DNA of 64,000 bases from Meiothermus sp. (lineage in GTDB: Bacteria > Deinococcota > Deinococci > Deinococcales > Thermaceae). The DNA lies in the NCBI RefSeq assembly GCF_026004075.1, contig NZ_BPIK01000001.1, positions 2,210,041-2,274,040 of the forward strand, in the 5' to 3' direction. The position numbers were made by a program, and so were the translations under genes. This document shows positions 51,980 through 60,472 of this stretch, piece after piece. Under the pieces are notes generated by a model. That model ran no database searches and was not told where the DNA came from. It saw only the letters and a program-made list of their open reading frames with translations. How positions within the stretch are numbered: position 1 is the first letter of the stretch; every line of letters begins with the position of its first letter.

Positions 51980-51985
51980 ATTATA
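51980..51985 (-). promoter_or_regulatory. leaderless-type promoter of fabF
   Basis: TATAAT on the minus strand, then 7 bases, then the ATG at 51972. TTAGAA lies 17 bases upstream as a possible -35. Confidence 0.8.
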
Positions 51986-52113
51986 GACCACCGCCGCAAT
52001 TGTTCTAAGTCTAGCTATAAAGGCCTATCGTAATCAAAACTCCGAGTAGCTACTCGGGAAACACCAGCTGCTTTTCCCGGTGGTGACTGCCGTATACTGA
52101 AGGACGGTGATGT

Positions 52114-52851
52114 ATGGCTGGTCATAGCAAATGGGCACAAATTAAGCGCAAGAAAGCCGCTAACGACCTCAAAAAAGGTAAGATCGTCAGCAAATACCTG
52201 CGTCTGATTGCAGCCGCGGCCAGGGCGGGGGGTAGCGCCGACCCGGCGGCCAACGTCAACCTGCGCAACCTAATCGAAGCTGCCCGGGACGCCGATGTAC
52301 CCAACGACAACATCGAGCGCCTTTTGAAGCGACTTGCCGGCGGCGACGACGAGGGCAGCAACTACGAAGAGATCGTCTACGAGGGTTACGCACCGGGCGG
52401 GGTGGCCATCATCGTGCAGGCCCTCTCCGACAACCGCAACCGCACGGCTTCGGAGGTGCGTCACATCTTCAACAAGCACGGGGGCAGCCTGGGGGCTACC
52501 GGGTCGGTCTCGTGGCAGTTCGACCGGCGGGGCTATATCTGGGTTGAACCCAACACCGAGGCCGCACAGGAAGCCGCCATCGAGGCCGGGGCGATTGATC
52601 TTCAGGAGAGTGAAGAAGGTCTGGAAGTCTATACCGACCCCCAGGAAGTCTATGCCGTAGCCAACGCCCTCAAGGCCAAAGGCTTCAAGCCCGAGGACAC
52701 CGAGATCACCATGGTGCCGCAAAACACCATGAGCCTGAGCCAGGAAGAGGCCGAGAAGGTGCTGCGCATGGTGGAAGCCCTGGAAGAGCTCGACGATGTG
52801 CAGAACGTGTACACCAACCTGAACCTCGATAACGTCTCGATTGGGGCCTAG
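52114..52851 (+). CDS. YebC/PmpR family protein
   Basis: This 245-residue protein opens with the family signature MAGHSKWAQIKRKKAANDLKKGK. Members were called transcription regulators, and recent work on relatives links some to translation through stalling peptides; either role is possible. LNNR-type and KHGGSLGATGSVSWQFDRRG segments are conserved. TATACT about 15 bases before the ATG and an AAGGA site give a short-leader promoter. The next gene starts 2 bases after the stop. Confidence 0.94.
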   Translation: MAGHSKWAQIKRKKAANDLKKGKIVSKYLRLIAAAARAGGSADPAANVNLRNLIEAARDADVPNDNIERLLKRLAGGDDEGSNYEEIVYEGYAPGGVAIIVQALSDNRNRTASEVRHIFNKHGGSLGATGSVSWQFDRRGYIWVEPNTEAAQEAAIEAGAIDLQESEEGLEVYTDPQEVYAVANALKAKGFKPEDTEITMVPQNTMSLSQEEAEKVLRMVEALEELDDVQNVYTNLNLDNVSIGA

Positions 52852-52853
52852 GC

Positions 52854-53405
52854 ATGTCCCAGCCCATTGTGGTGGTGGACTACGATCCTACCTGGCCCGA
52901 AGTTTTTGAACGGCTCCGGGCGCCGGTCTGGCGAGCAGTACAGGATTTTGCCCTGGCCATCGAGCACGTGGGCAGTACCTCGGTGCCGGGACTGGCCGCC
53001 AAGCCTATCATTGATATGGATGTGGTCATCGCCTCTGCCGCCCTAATTCCTCTGGCCATCGAACGCCTGGGAACGCTGGGCTATGTGCACCGGGGCAACC
53101 TGGGTATCGAGGGGCGGGAAGCCTTCCAGCAACCGGCCCACCTGCCACCGCATCATCTGTATGTTTGTCTGCAAGACAGCGTGAGCCTGCGCAACCACCT
53201 GGCCTTGCGGGACTATCTCCGGGCTCATCCCGCGGCGGTACAGGCGTATGGCGCCCTGAAGAAGCGTCTTGCCCAGGAGCATGCCCACAACATCGAGGCT
53301 TACATCGAGGCCAAAAGCGACCTGATTCTATCCATGCTGGCTCAAACCGGTTTCGAGACCGAGCAGATAGCTGCCATTCGAGAACAGAACCGGGCCAAAC
53401 CCTGA
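52854..53405 (+). CDS. GrpB/UPF0157 family protein
   Basis: This 183-residue protein of the nucleotidyltransferase fold has VVDYDPTWPEVFERL at the start and the family block IEHVGSTSVPGLAAKPIIDMDVVI (about 37-60), with the GS and two acids of a nucleotidyltransferase site. LPPHHLYVCLQDS and LRDYLRAHP are further family blocks. Its substrate is unknown. It starts 2 bases after the YebC stop and is probably co-transcribed. Confidence 0.88.
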   Translation: MSQPIVVVDYDPTWPEVFERLRAPVWRAVQDFALAIEHVGSTSVPGLAAKPIIDMDVVIASAALIPLAIERLGTLGYVHRGNLGIEGREAFQQPAHLPPHHLYVCLQDSVSLRNHLALRDYLRAHPAAVQAYGALKKRLAQEHAHNIEAYIEAKSDLILSMLAQTGFETEQIAAIREQNRAKP

Positions 53406-53520
53406 CCGGCTGTACTGCATACTCAAGGATCCAATAGAATGCAAGCTCACAGCCAGGCTGAAGGAAGACTGGCTAAGCTTAATCAGCAGGCAGGGTTGGT
53501 TCTGCCTCGAGTGTCCCAGA

Positions 53521-54069
53521 ATGGTATCCATAGTGGAACGGTTTAGAGAGGATGTGCAGGCCGTGCTGGACCGAGACCCGGCGGCCAGGGGTGCCCTCGA
53601 GGCCATCCTGTTCAGTCCGGGGATGCACGCCTTGTGGATGCACCGGCTCAACCACTGGCTCTGGCGGGCCAATTTCAAGTTACTGGCCCGCATTCTGGCC
53701 CACTTTACCCGTATGCTCACCGGGGTCGAGATTCACCCCGGCGCCCGCATTGGCCGCCGGGTGGTGCTAGACCACGGCATGGGCATTGTAATTGGCGAGA
53801 CCGCCGAAGTGGGCGACGATGTGCTGATGTACCACGGGGTGACCCTGGGCGGCACCGGCTTCACCCGCGAGAAGCGCCACCCCACCATTGGCAAGGGGGT
53901 GCTGCTGGGGGCCCATGCGGTGGTGCTGGGGCCTATCGTGGTGGGCGATGGGGCCAAGATTGGGGCCGGGGCGGTGGTCACCAAACCCGTGCCCCCCGGT
54001 GCAACCGCCATCGGGAACCCGGCGCAGATTATCGTTCGGGAAGAGGCGCTCGAGGCGGTCGAAACCTAG
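53521..54069 (+). CDS. cysE: serine O-acetyltransferase
   Basis: This 182-residue hexapeptide-repeat acetyltransferase makes O-acetylserine, the cysteine precursor. The helical N-terminus (about 1-55) and left-handed beta helix include EIHPGARIGRRVVLDHGMGIVIGETAEVGDDVLMYHGVTLGGTG, with the catalytic His in VLDHGMG. The length matches the short EpsC/CysE type. No cysteine synthase gene is adjacent. The 115 bases before it hold no gene and I see no riboswitch in them. Confidence 0.93.
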   Translation: MVSIVERFREDVQAVLDRDPAARGALEAILFSPGMHALWMHRLNHWLWRANFKLLARILAHFTRMLTGVEIHPGARIGRRVVLDHGMGIVIGETAEVGDDVLMYHGVTLGGTGFTREKRHPTIGKGVLLGAHAVVLGPIVVGDGAKIGAGAVVTKPVPPGATAIGNPAQIIVREEALEAVET

Positions 54070-54072
54070 TTT

Positions 54073-55089
54073 TCACAGAATCAGCATGGCATCGCCCAGG
54101 CTATAAAACCGGTAGCGTTCGGCCACCGCGGTCTGGTAGGCCTGTTTCATCAGCTCGTGCCCCATAAAGGCCGAGACCAGCATCAGCAGGGTGGATTTGG
54201 GCAGGTGAAAGTTGGTAATCAGGGCGTCTATCACGTTGAACCTGAACCCTGGGCGAATGAATAGCTGGGTCTCGCCGCTGCCCGCCCGCACACCGCTTAG
54301 CTCAGCGCTGTAGGCGGTCTCGAGGGTGCGTACCACTGTTGTGCCTGCCGCAATCACCCGCCGCCCCTCGGCCCTGGCGCGGTTGACTGCCTCGGCGGTT
54401 TGCGGCGAAACCTCGTAGGGCTCCAAATGCATCACATGCCGGTCGGGGTCGTCTTGGACAGGCTTGAAGGTGCCGGGGCCCACGTGCAGGGTGACGTATT
54501 GAATATCCACCCCCAGCCCCCGTACCCTGTCCAGCAGTTCGGGGGTAAAGTGCAGCCCCGCTGTGGGCGCGGCCACCGAGCCGGGGGTTCTGGCGTACAC
54601 GGTCTGGTAGCGGGCCGGGTCTACCGAGGCCTGGATGTAGGGGGGCAGCGGCATCTTTCCGATGTTTTCCAGGTGTTCCCAGACATTGCCGGAAAACCTG
54701 AGCAGCCGGGTTCCGTCTGCTTCGATGGCCTCCACGGTAGCGAAGAGCCCATCGGGAAAGGTCAGCCTCGAGCCTACCTTAGCCCGTCTGGCGGGTTTGA
54801 GCAGGGCCTCCCACAGCCCCTCACTGGAGGGAATTTCCCGCACCAGCAGCACCTCGAGCACCGTTCCATGTGGGTTGGTGGCAAAAGTACGGGCCGGAAT
54901 CACCTTGCTCTGGTTGAGCACCAGCACATCCCCTGCCCGAAGGTACTGGGGCAGGTCGCGGAAGATGCGGTGGGCAATCTGGCCGCTGTAGCGGTCAATT
55001 ACCATCAACCGCGAGGTATCGCGGGGCTCGGCTCCACTCTGGGCGATGAGTTCGGGGGGTAGGTGGTAGTCGAAGTCCTCGAGGTTCAT
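54073..55089 (-). CDS. queA: tRNA ribosyltransferase-isomerase (queuosine synthesis)
   Basis: This 338-residue enzyme transfers and isomerises the ribosyl part of SAM to preQ1 in tRNA, giving epoxyqueuosine. Family blocks are FDYHLPPELIAQ at the start, VAAPTAGLHFTPELL (about 185-200), VTLHVGPGTFKPV and FNVIDALITNFHLPKSTLLMLVSAFMG. The length is usual. It ends 3 bases from the cysE stop (convergent) and starts 28 bases after the NYN gene, with which it may share a transcript. Confidence 0.96.
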   Translation of the reverse strand: MNLEDFDYHLPPELIAQSGAEPRDTSRLMVIDRYSGQIAHRIFRDLPQYLRAGDVLVLNQSKVIPARTFATNPHGTVLEVLLVREIPSSEGLWEALLKPARRAKVGSRLTFPDGLFATVEAIEADGTRLLRFSGNVWEHLENIGKMPLPPYIQASVDPARYQTVYARTPGSVAAPTAGLHFTPELLDRVRGLGVDIQYVTLHVGPGTFKPVQDDPDRHVMHLEPYEVSPQTAEAVNRARAEGRRVIAAGTTVVRTLETAYSAELSGVRAGSGETQLFIRPGFRFNVIDALITNFHLPKSTLLMLVSAFMGHELMKQAYQTAVAERYRFYSLGDAMLIL

Positions 55090-55117
55090 GGAATGGGTTT
55101 ATGGCCGGGTTCGCGGG

Positions 55118-55696
55118 CTAGGGCTCGATTCGTGGTACTGCTGTACGCTCCCGGTCCTTACTGGGCACGAAGGCATTCTCGATCTCAGGCAGGTGGATAA
55201 AGCGGTCTACGGCATCAATCAGTTTTTGCGAGGTGGTCTCCTTGAAGGCGATCACCTCGACCCGGATGCCGCGTTCCATCAGCACCTCCACGATGTCCAC
55301 AAAGTCGCCGTCGCCGCTGCCCAGCACCACCACGTCCAGGGTATGCATCAGCCGCACCATATCGGCGGCGATGCCCATATCCCAGTTGCCTTCGTAGATG
55401 GGCTTGCCCTCGTCGGTGGTCTCCTTGAGGGTCAGATTCATGCGGCGCACCCGGAAGCCAATGGTGGAGAGCTTATAGATAAAGGGCCAGGCCGAGGTGT
55501 CGTGCTCGCGCTCGACTACGTAGGCGGTGGCCCGCACCAGTTGGCGGTTGGCCACCGCATAGCGCATCAGGCTTTCGAAGTTGACGTTCTGCCCGTAGTA
55601 GTCGCGGGCCGAGTGGTAGAGATTCTGGGTATCTACGAACAGGCCCACGCGCTGATGGGGGCTCCAACCGGGGATACGGCCAAAAGGGTCGTTCAT
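55118..55696 (-). CDS. NYN (LabA/DUF88) domain protein, probable RNase
   Basis: This 192-residue protein of the PIN-like NYN family has acidic metal-site residues in GLFVDTQNLYH (D near 20), EGNWDMGIAADMVRLM and VVLGSGDGDFVDIV. This fold occurs in RNA nucleases. AAGGAG precedes the ATG at 55696. It lies directly upstream of queA and could act on tRNA or other RNA; the target is not known. A possible TTGATA -35 lies in the 163-base gap upstream. Confidence 0.83.
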   Translation of the reverse strand: MNDPFGRIPGWSPHQRVGLFVDTQNLYHSARDYYGQNVNFESLMRYAVANRQLVRATAYVVEREHDTSAWPFIYKLSTIGFRVRRMNLTLKETTDEGKPIYEGNWDMGIAADMVRLMHTLDVVVLGSGDGDFVDIVEVLMERGIRVEVIAFKETTSQKLIDAVDRFIHLPEIENAFVPSKDRERTAVPRIEP

Positions 55697-55773
55697 CAAA
55701 GCTCCTTTAAAAATCGAGACCTACAAAAGGGGGTTAGCCCGCCTGAAATTGTATCAAATCGTACCCAATAAAA

Positions 55774-55812
55774 CGCGCGGGGCCCGGCCTCGCAAGGTTG
55801 TATAGGCCCCGC
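55774..55812 (-). terminator. hairpin after the TPR protein gene
   Basis: GGGGCC/GGCCCC with flanking G-C pairs forms a stem, followed on the minus strand by GCGCGTTTTATT. It lies 48 bases after the stop of the gene at 55860. Confidence 0.7.
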
Positions 55813-55859
55813 CTGCTTCTTTGAACAATAAGGGGTGTGGGGCTGCCCTCGACCAGGCC

Positions 55860-56549
55860 CTACCGCAAAGCCGCCAACTCACGCCGGGCGCGCTCGAGGT
55901 CGAAGCGGTCGGCGGCGGTTTTGGGAGCAATCGCCAAAGCGGCCTCGTACTGCTTGCGGGCCTCTTCTTTCTTACCCTGGGCAGCCAGCACCCCGGCCAG
56001 CTCCACCTTGTGGATGATGGTCTGGGGCTCGAGCTGGATGGCCTCGTTGAACAGCGGCATAATCTGGTTGCCATTGGCCCCGTACAACCAGCCCACGTTC
56101 TTGGAGATGAGCGAATGGTGCCACAGGGCCAGCGCGACCCTGGCCCCGGCATGGCGGGGGTTCAGACGCAGGGTTTTGTCCAGGTTCTCTTTGATGCTGC
56201 TAGCCAGGCCCAGGCTTTCCAAAATACCCCGGTACTGCGAAAGGCGGCCCTGGGCTCGAGCCAGCTCAAAATAGGCCTCGGCATTATCGGCGTCGGCCTG
56301 GATGGCCCGACGGGCAGCGGCTTCGGCCCGGCCATACCAGTCGGCTTTTTCGTTATCTTTGGCCTGGTAGCCTGCAAAATAGCTGGCGGCTTTGGCAGCC
56401 AGAATCAGGCCTTCGGCGTTCCCCAATCGCAAGCCTGCCTCGTAGGCCTCTTGAAACTTGCCTTCATCAATCAGTTTCTCGACTGTTGCAGGGTTTTGGG
56501 CCAAGCCCATGGACAGCAGCACCATCAGCCCAAGTAGCAGATTCCTCAC
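55860..56549 (-). CDS. exported TPR-repeat protein
   Basis: The 229-residue protein has a signal peptide (about 1-17; MRNLLLGLMVLLSMGLA) and tetratricopeptide-like helical pairs through the rest. Examples are GRAEAAARRAIQADADNAEAYFELARAQ and ARKQYEAALAIAPKTAADRFDLERAR. Such proteins hold partners together in the periplasm. The repeat pattern is the only functional clue. It is divergent from another TPR protein gene, and the pair may be related in role. Confidence 0.8.
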   Translation of the reverse strand: MRNLLLGLMVLLSMGLAQNPATVEKLIDEGKFQEAYEAGLRLGNAEGLILAAKAASYFAGYQAKDNEKADWYGRAEAAARRAIQADADNAEAYFELARAQGRLSQYRGILESLGLASSIKENLDKTLRLNPRHAGARVALALWHHSLISKNVGWLYGANGNQIMPLFNEAIQLEPQTIIHKVELAGVLAAQGKKEEARKQYEAALAIAPKTAADRFDLERARRELAALR

Positions 56550-56642
56550 AGGTTCCTCCTCTTTGCGGCTCGCAGCCGACTACGATACCGCATGGATTTT
56601 ACCGGATGTGCATCTGCAGGCAACTAGCCTGGGTGTGCATGT

Positions 56643-56648
56643 TACACT
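56643..56648 (+). promoter_or_regulatory. leaderless-type promoter of the TPR-membrane gene
   Basis: TACACT, then 6 bases, then the ATG at 56655. Confidence 0.68.
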
Positions 56649-56654
56649 ACCCCC

Positions 56655-58151
56655 ATGGTAGCGTTACGAGCGATTCCTTTCGCCGTGGGAATCGCCCTAT
56701 TTGCGTTTACGGCCCTGGCCCAGCTTGGCGCTGAAGGCTACTACACCCAGTGCAAGGCCCTGTACGACCAGGGGGTGCGGGATAGCGCCAAAGCAACCTG
56801 TCAGCTCGCGCTGGTGGACAACCCCAATCACCTGCCCAGCATCAAACTGCTGGGACGCATCTACCTCGAGGAAAACAACCTGGCTGCGGCCCAGCCCTTC
56901 CTCCAACAAATGAAGCAAATGGGCCCCCAAGACCCCGAGGTAGCCCTGCTGGAGGCGCGCTTTTTACTGTTGGAGGGGCGGCCATCCGAGGCACTCGAGC
57001 GCCTACCCAGAGGCCTGAGCACCGAGGCGGTGCTGCTACGGGCGCAGATTTACGAGGCTTTAGGCCGCTACGAAGAAGCTTACGCCACCTACCGACGGAT
57101 AGCAGCCTCGGAAGAAGCCCGACTGGGCGCGGCTCGACTGGCAGAGCGGCTGGGGCGGCCTCAAGAAGCCCTGGGTCTACTGGGCAGCAGTCCCAAGGAG
57201 CAGCTTGTAAAAGCCCGCTTGATGTGGCTGTCGGGTGACACCCGCGCAGCAGCGGAGGCCCTAGAGGAAGTCTTGCCTCGCCTGGGGCCCCTAGAGGGGG
57301 ACTACACCCAAACTTTAGGGCTGCTAGCCATGGTCTACTACGGCCTGGGTGAATTTGAAAAAGGCTCGCTGGTGTTGCGTCAGCTATCCTCGAGGGTAAG
57401 CCTTCCCAGCAGCCTGTTGGGCAAAATCTGGCCCTGGCTGCTGGTGTTCCTTATCTACTTGGGGCTGGTGCTGTATGGGGAAAGCCGTATCGAGCCCATG
57501 CGTACCGTGGAAATGGGCAGCGATCGGCGCTTTGGGCCTGGCTCCATTCATCTATGGCTCATACTGGCCTTTATTTTGGCGGGGCTGGCCAGTGTAGGCA
57601 TTGGGCAACTGCTCTACCAAAACCTGTTGGCTTTGTTTACCCCATTCCAGGGCCAGGTTGTACGCCCAGTGTTCTATTTTCTGATGGGCGCTTTGGCCCT
57701 TCTCATTACCTATCAGATGGTGAAGCAAGAGGGCCTGGTTCAGGCGTTGGGCTCGAGATCAAGCTGGGTCGAAGGCACTTGGGCCGGCCTGGTTTTACTG
57801 GCCCTACTGGGTTTGTATTCCTACATCGCCAAGCCCCTGGGTCTGAGTGGACTCGGCACCATGTACCCCATTTTTTTGGGGCTGGGTTTGCTGGAGGTGG
57901 TTATTCGCGGCGTGGGATATCCGATTTATAAGGAGCGCTATAAGGAGCTAAGTAACTTCATGATTCCAGTGCTGTTTGCCCTAGCCATTCCCGGCCCTAC
58001 AATCTTCTTCCTGATGGCAAGCCTATTTTTGGGTTGGCTATATATGCGCACCAAAGGGGCTTTGGCCGGGGCCACCGCCTGGGTATTGGCCGGATTGATT
58101 CTGGCCCTGGTTGCCAACATGCCCTTGGTACGTACCCTGCTGGTCGGTTAG
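56655..58151 (+). CDS. TPR protein with C-terminal multi-helix membrane domain
   Basis: The 498-residue protein begins with a signal or anchor helix (about 1-22). Residues 30-240 are TPR-like helical repeats (LLGRIYLEENNLAAAQPFLQQM in pattern). From about 255 there are about seven transmembrane helices to the end. I do not recognise the membrane domain as a named family. The combination suggests a periplasmic scaffold tethered to a membrane module, perhaps for envelope assembly. It is monocistronic and divergent from the smaller TPR gene. Confidence 0.75.
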   Translation: MVALRAIPFAVGIALFAFTALAQLGAEGYYTQCKALYDQGVRDSAKATCQLALVDNPNHLPSIKLLGRIYLEENNLAAAQPFLQQMKQMGPQDPEVALLEARFLLLEGRPSEALERLPRGLSTEAVLLRAQIYEALGRYEEAYATYRRIAASEEARLGAARLAERLGRPQEALGLLGSSPKEQLVKARLMWLSGDTRAAAEALEEVLPRLGPLEGDYTQTLGLLAMVYYGLGEFEKGSLVLRQLSSRVSLPSSLLGKIWPWLLVFLIYLGLVLYGESRIEPMRTVEMGSDRRFGPGSIHLWLILAFILAGLASVGIGQLLYQNLLALFTPFQGQVVRPVFYFLMGALALLITYQMVKQEGLVQALGSRSSWVEGTWAGLVLLALLGLYSYIAKPLGLSGLGTMYPIFLGLGLLEVVIRGVGYPIYKERYKELSNFMIPVLFALAIPGPTIFFLMASLFLGWLYMRTKGALAGATAWVLAGLILALVANMPLVRTLLVG

Positions 58152-58225
58152 CACCTGTCTCCTTCGTCCCTGCTGACAAAAAGTGCGGGCTTTTAGAGGG
58201 TGAGCTGTGCACCGGGCGCTTTTTG

Positions 58226-58233
58226 TATAGACT
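58226..58233 (+). promoter_or_regulatory. leaderless-type promoter of the SAM hydrolase gene
   Basis: TATAGACT holds two overlapping -10 hexamers, TATAGA with a 10-base and TAGACT with an 8-base gap to the ATG at 58242. Confidence 0.6.
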
Positions 58234-58241
58234 GCGTTTAG

Positions 58242-59000
58242 ATGCGGGAAATCTTCTTTCTCTCCGATTTTGGCCTAGCCGATCCCTACGCTGCGGTGGT
58301 CAAGGCGGTGATGCGGCAAACTGCTCCTGGTGTGGTTATTCACGATCTAGCCCACAACCTGCCTCCGGGCGATCTGAATCGGGCCACCTACATCCTGTAT
58401 GAGTCGGTACCCTATCTACCCCGGCAATCGGTGGTGCTGGCGGTGGTCGATCCGGGGGTGGGCTCCTCCCGCCGGGCGGTTTTGGTAGTGGGGGAGCGGC
58501 TTTGCTACGTGGCTCCGGACAACGGCCTGCTCACCCTGGCCTACCTGCAAGACCCTCCACGTAAGGCGTACCTGCTCGAGAACCCTGCCTACCACCTGCC
58601 CCGCAAATCGGCCACCTTCCACGGGCGCGACGTGTTTGGACCGGTTGCAGCCCACCTGGCCACGGGGGTTGAGCCAGCCCGCTTTGGCCCGGAGTTGCCG
58701 GTTGCGGAGCTGGTGCGCCTGCCCATCCATCTGAACTTTGGCAACCAGGGCGAGATTCTGACCTTTGACCGCTTTGGTAATGCCATCACCACCCTATTAG
58801 CCACCCCGGCCCAGATCCGTGGCAAAACGGTGCGCATTCGCTATCATCGCATCCCGGTGGCTTCGCACTACGCCGAAGTGCCAGTCGGGACGGCCCTGGC
58901 CTATGTGGGCAGCGCTGGGCTTTTAGAGGTCGCCATCCATCTGGGCAATGCCCAGGAGCAGCTGGGCCTTAAACAGGGCGACCGGGTGGAGCTAGGTTGA
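58242..59000 (+). CDS. SAM hydroxide adenosyltransferase (DUF62 family)
   Basis: This 252-residue enzyme is related to chlorinase and fluorinase. It uses water or hydroxide to split SAM into adenosine and methionine. The blocks are FLSDFGLADPYAAVVKAVM at the start, VVDPGVGSSRRAV with the Asp and Arg, and TFHGRDVFGPVAAHLA with the His of the Asp-Arg-His triad. LTFDRFGNAITTL is in the C-terminal beta domain. I see no sign that it is a halogenase. The gene stands alone before rpmF. Confidence 0.9.
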   Translation: MREIFFLSDFGLADPYAAVVKAVMRQTAPGVVIHDLAHNLPPGDLNRATYILYESVPYLPRQSVVLAVVDPGVGSSRRAVLVVGERLCYVAPDNGLLTLAYLQDPPRKAYLLENPAYHLPRKSATFHGRDVFGPVAAHLATGVEPARFGPELPVAELVRLPIHLNFGNQGEILTFDRFGNAITTLLATPAQIRGKTVRIRYHRIPVASHYAEVPVGTALAYVGSAGLLEVAIHLGNAQEQLGLKQGDRVELG

Positions 59001-59089
59001 CCTTTTGGGCTTCAGCCTGTAGATTGGAGAACGGTTTGTCGAGCACAACCCCACCCAGGGGTTGATACTCCCAAAGGAAGTGACCCAAG

Positions 59090-59281
59090 ATGGCCAAGCA
59101 CCCAGTACCCAAGAAGAAAGTCTCCAAGTCCCGCCGGGACATCCGCCGGGCTGCGGTCTCCACCCTAACAGCCCCCACTCTCACCAAGTGCGCCAACTGC
59201 GGGGCCATGATACCGCCCCATGCCGTCTGTGATAGCTGTGGCTATTACGCCGGGAAAAAAGTACTGGAAGTCAAAGCTTAA
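59090..59281 (+). CDS. rpmF: 50S ribosomal protein L32
   Basis: This 63-residue L32 has the start MAKHPVPKKKVSKSRRD and the zinc-ribbon cysteines in KCANCGAMIPPHAVCDSCGYY, so it is the zinc-binding form. An AAAGGAAG site precedes the ATG. In many bacteria it leads the plsX-fab cluster; here plsX is absent and a strong terminator separates L32 from fabH. Confidence 0.96.
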   Translation: MAKHPVPKKKVSKSRRDIRRAAVSTLTAPTLTKCANCGAMIPPHAVCDSCGYYAGKKVLEVKA

Positions 59282-59295
59282 AACCGGCTTCAAAA

Positions 59296-59336
59296 GCCCC
59301 CGACCGACGAGCGGTGTCGGTCGGGGGCGTTCTTTT
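59296..59336 (+). terminator. intrinsic terminator of rpmF
   Basis: A perfect 13-bp stem (59296-59308 with 59316-59328) and a 7-base loop are followed by GTTCTTTT. It lies 15 bases after the L32 stop. Confidence 0.95.
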
Positions 59337-59432
59337 GTAGGCTGCCATTGTCGCGCCCAGCCGAGCCTGCCGTCTAGACTTAGTCCAAAACGCATTCCGG
59401 CACAAGGGGGGGGCGGAGTGTTATCTTTGTTG

Positions 59433-59459
59433 AAGTGCCCTATGTGTTTAGGGCAGCTT
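59433..59459 (+). promoter_or_regulatory. hairpin next to the fabH ribosome binding site
   Basis: TGCCCTA (59436-59442) pairs with TAGGGCA (59449-59455), and AAG with CTT outside across a one-base bulge. The AGGAGG site at 59461 starts right after. It could be an operator or a translational control hairpin of the fab operon. Confidence 0.5.
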
Positions 59460-59469
59460 TAGGAGGCGA

Positions 59470-60447
59470 ATGAATACCGGTATCCTTGCCCTTGGCACCT
59501 ACGCCCCCGAGCGGGTAATGACCAACCACGACTTTGAAAAGATACTGGACACATCCGACGAATGGATTGTTAGTCGCACAGGTATCCGCGAGCGACGCCT
59601 GGCTGCCGAGGGGGAGTTCACTTCCCACCTGGCCTTCAAGGCAGTCGAAGACCTGATTCGCCGCCATGGAGAAAGTGCGCTGGAAGGGGTGGATCTGGTC
59701 ATTGTGGCCACCAACACCCCCGATGCCCTTTTCCCCGCCACGGCTGCCCTGGTGCAGAACCGCTTTGGTTTGAATGCCGGCGCTTACGACCTGCTGGCCG
59801 GCTGCCCTGGCTGGGGGTACGCCATTGCCCAGGCCCATGCCATGGTGCATAGCGGGCTGGCCCGCAAGGTGCTCACCATCGGCTCCGAAACCCTCTCCAA
59901 AATCCTCGACTACACCGACCGCTCCACGGCGGTGCTGTTTGGTGATGGGGCCGGGGCAGCCGTCATTGGCCCGGTGCCGGACGGGTACGGCTTCAAGTCG
60001 TTTGTGCTGGGGGCCGACGGTTCGGGGGGCAAGGAGCTGATGCTGCGCTGTATCGCCGACAAGCTGCCCGACGGCAGCCCCATGGGGCAGTACGCCTACA
60101 TGAACGGGCGCGAGGTTTTCAAGTTTGCGGTGCGGGTGATGAACACCGCGACCCTCGAGGCCATCGAAAAAGCCGGCCTGAAACCCGAGGACATCAAGTA
60201 CCTGATTCCCCACCAGGCCAATGCCCGCATCATCGAAGCAGCCCGCGAGCGCCTGGGGTTGCCCCCCGAGCAGGTCTGGGTCAACGTAGACCGCTACGGC
60301 AACACCTCCACGGCCTCCATGCCCATCGCGCTGCAGGAGGCCCTGGACGCAGGTAAGATCCACAACGGCGACCACATCCTCTTTGTGACCTTTGGCGCTG
60401 GCCTCACCTGGGCCGCCAGCGTGATGACCTGGTGGCAGCCGGACTAG
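59470..60447 (+). CDS. fabH: 3-oxoacyl-ACP synthase III
   Basis: This 325-residue enzyme starts fatty acid synthesis by condensing an acyl-CoA primer with malonyl-ACP. Catalytic residues are C112 (LLAGCPGWGYA), the His in IPHQANARIIEAA and the Asn in DRYGNTSTAS. The Cys sits in AGCPGW instead of the common ACAGF block, which may reflect branched-chain primers in thermophiles (inference). AGGAGG lies 3 bases before the ATG. It leads the fabH-fabD-fabG cluster. Confidence 0.96.
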   Translation: MNTGILALGTYAPERVMTNHDFEKILDTSDEWIVSRTGIRERRLAAEGEFTSHLAFKAVEDLIRRHGESALEGVDLVIVATNTPDALFPATAALVQNRFGLNAGAYDLLAGCPGWGYAIAQAHAMVHSGLARKVLTIGSETLSKILDYTDRSTAVLFGDGAGAAVIGPVPDGYGFKSFVLGADGSGGKELMLRCIADKLPDGSPMGQYAYMNGREVFKFAVRVMNTATLEAIEKAGLKPEDIKYLIPHQANARIIEAARERLGLPPEQVWVNVDRYGNTSTASMPIALQEALDAGKIHNGDHILFVTFGAGLTWAASVMTWWQPD

Positions 60448-60472
60448 GGCCGTGGCCTTGATGAGGTGAACC

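Noticed and set aside
53406-53520. Riboswitch or T-box before cysE
   Set aside because: No T-box core or known riboswitch consensus can be seen, and the gap is only 115 bases.
58242-59000. Chlorinase or fluorinase
   Set aside because: The Asp-Arg-His set and short length fit the SAM hydroxide adenosyltransferase group, and I see no halogenase-specific insertion.
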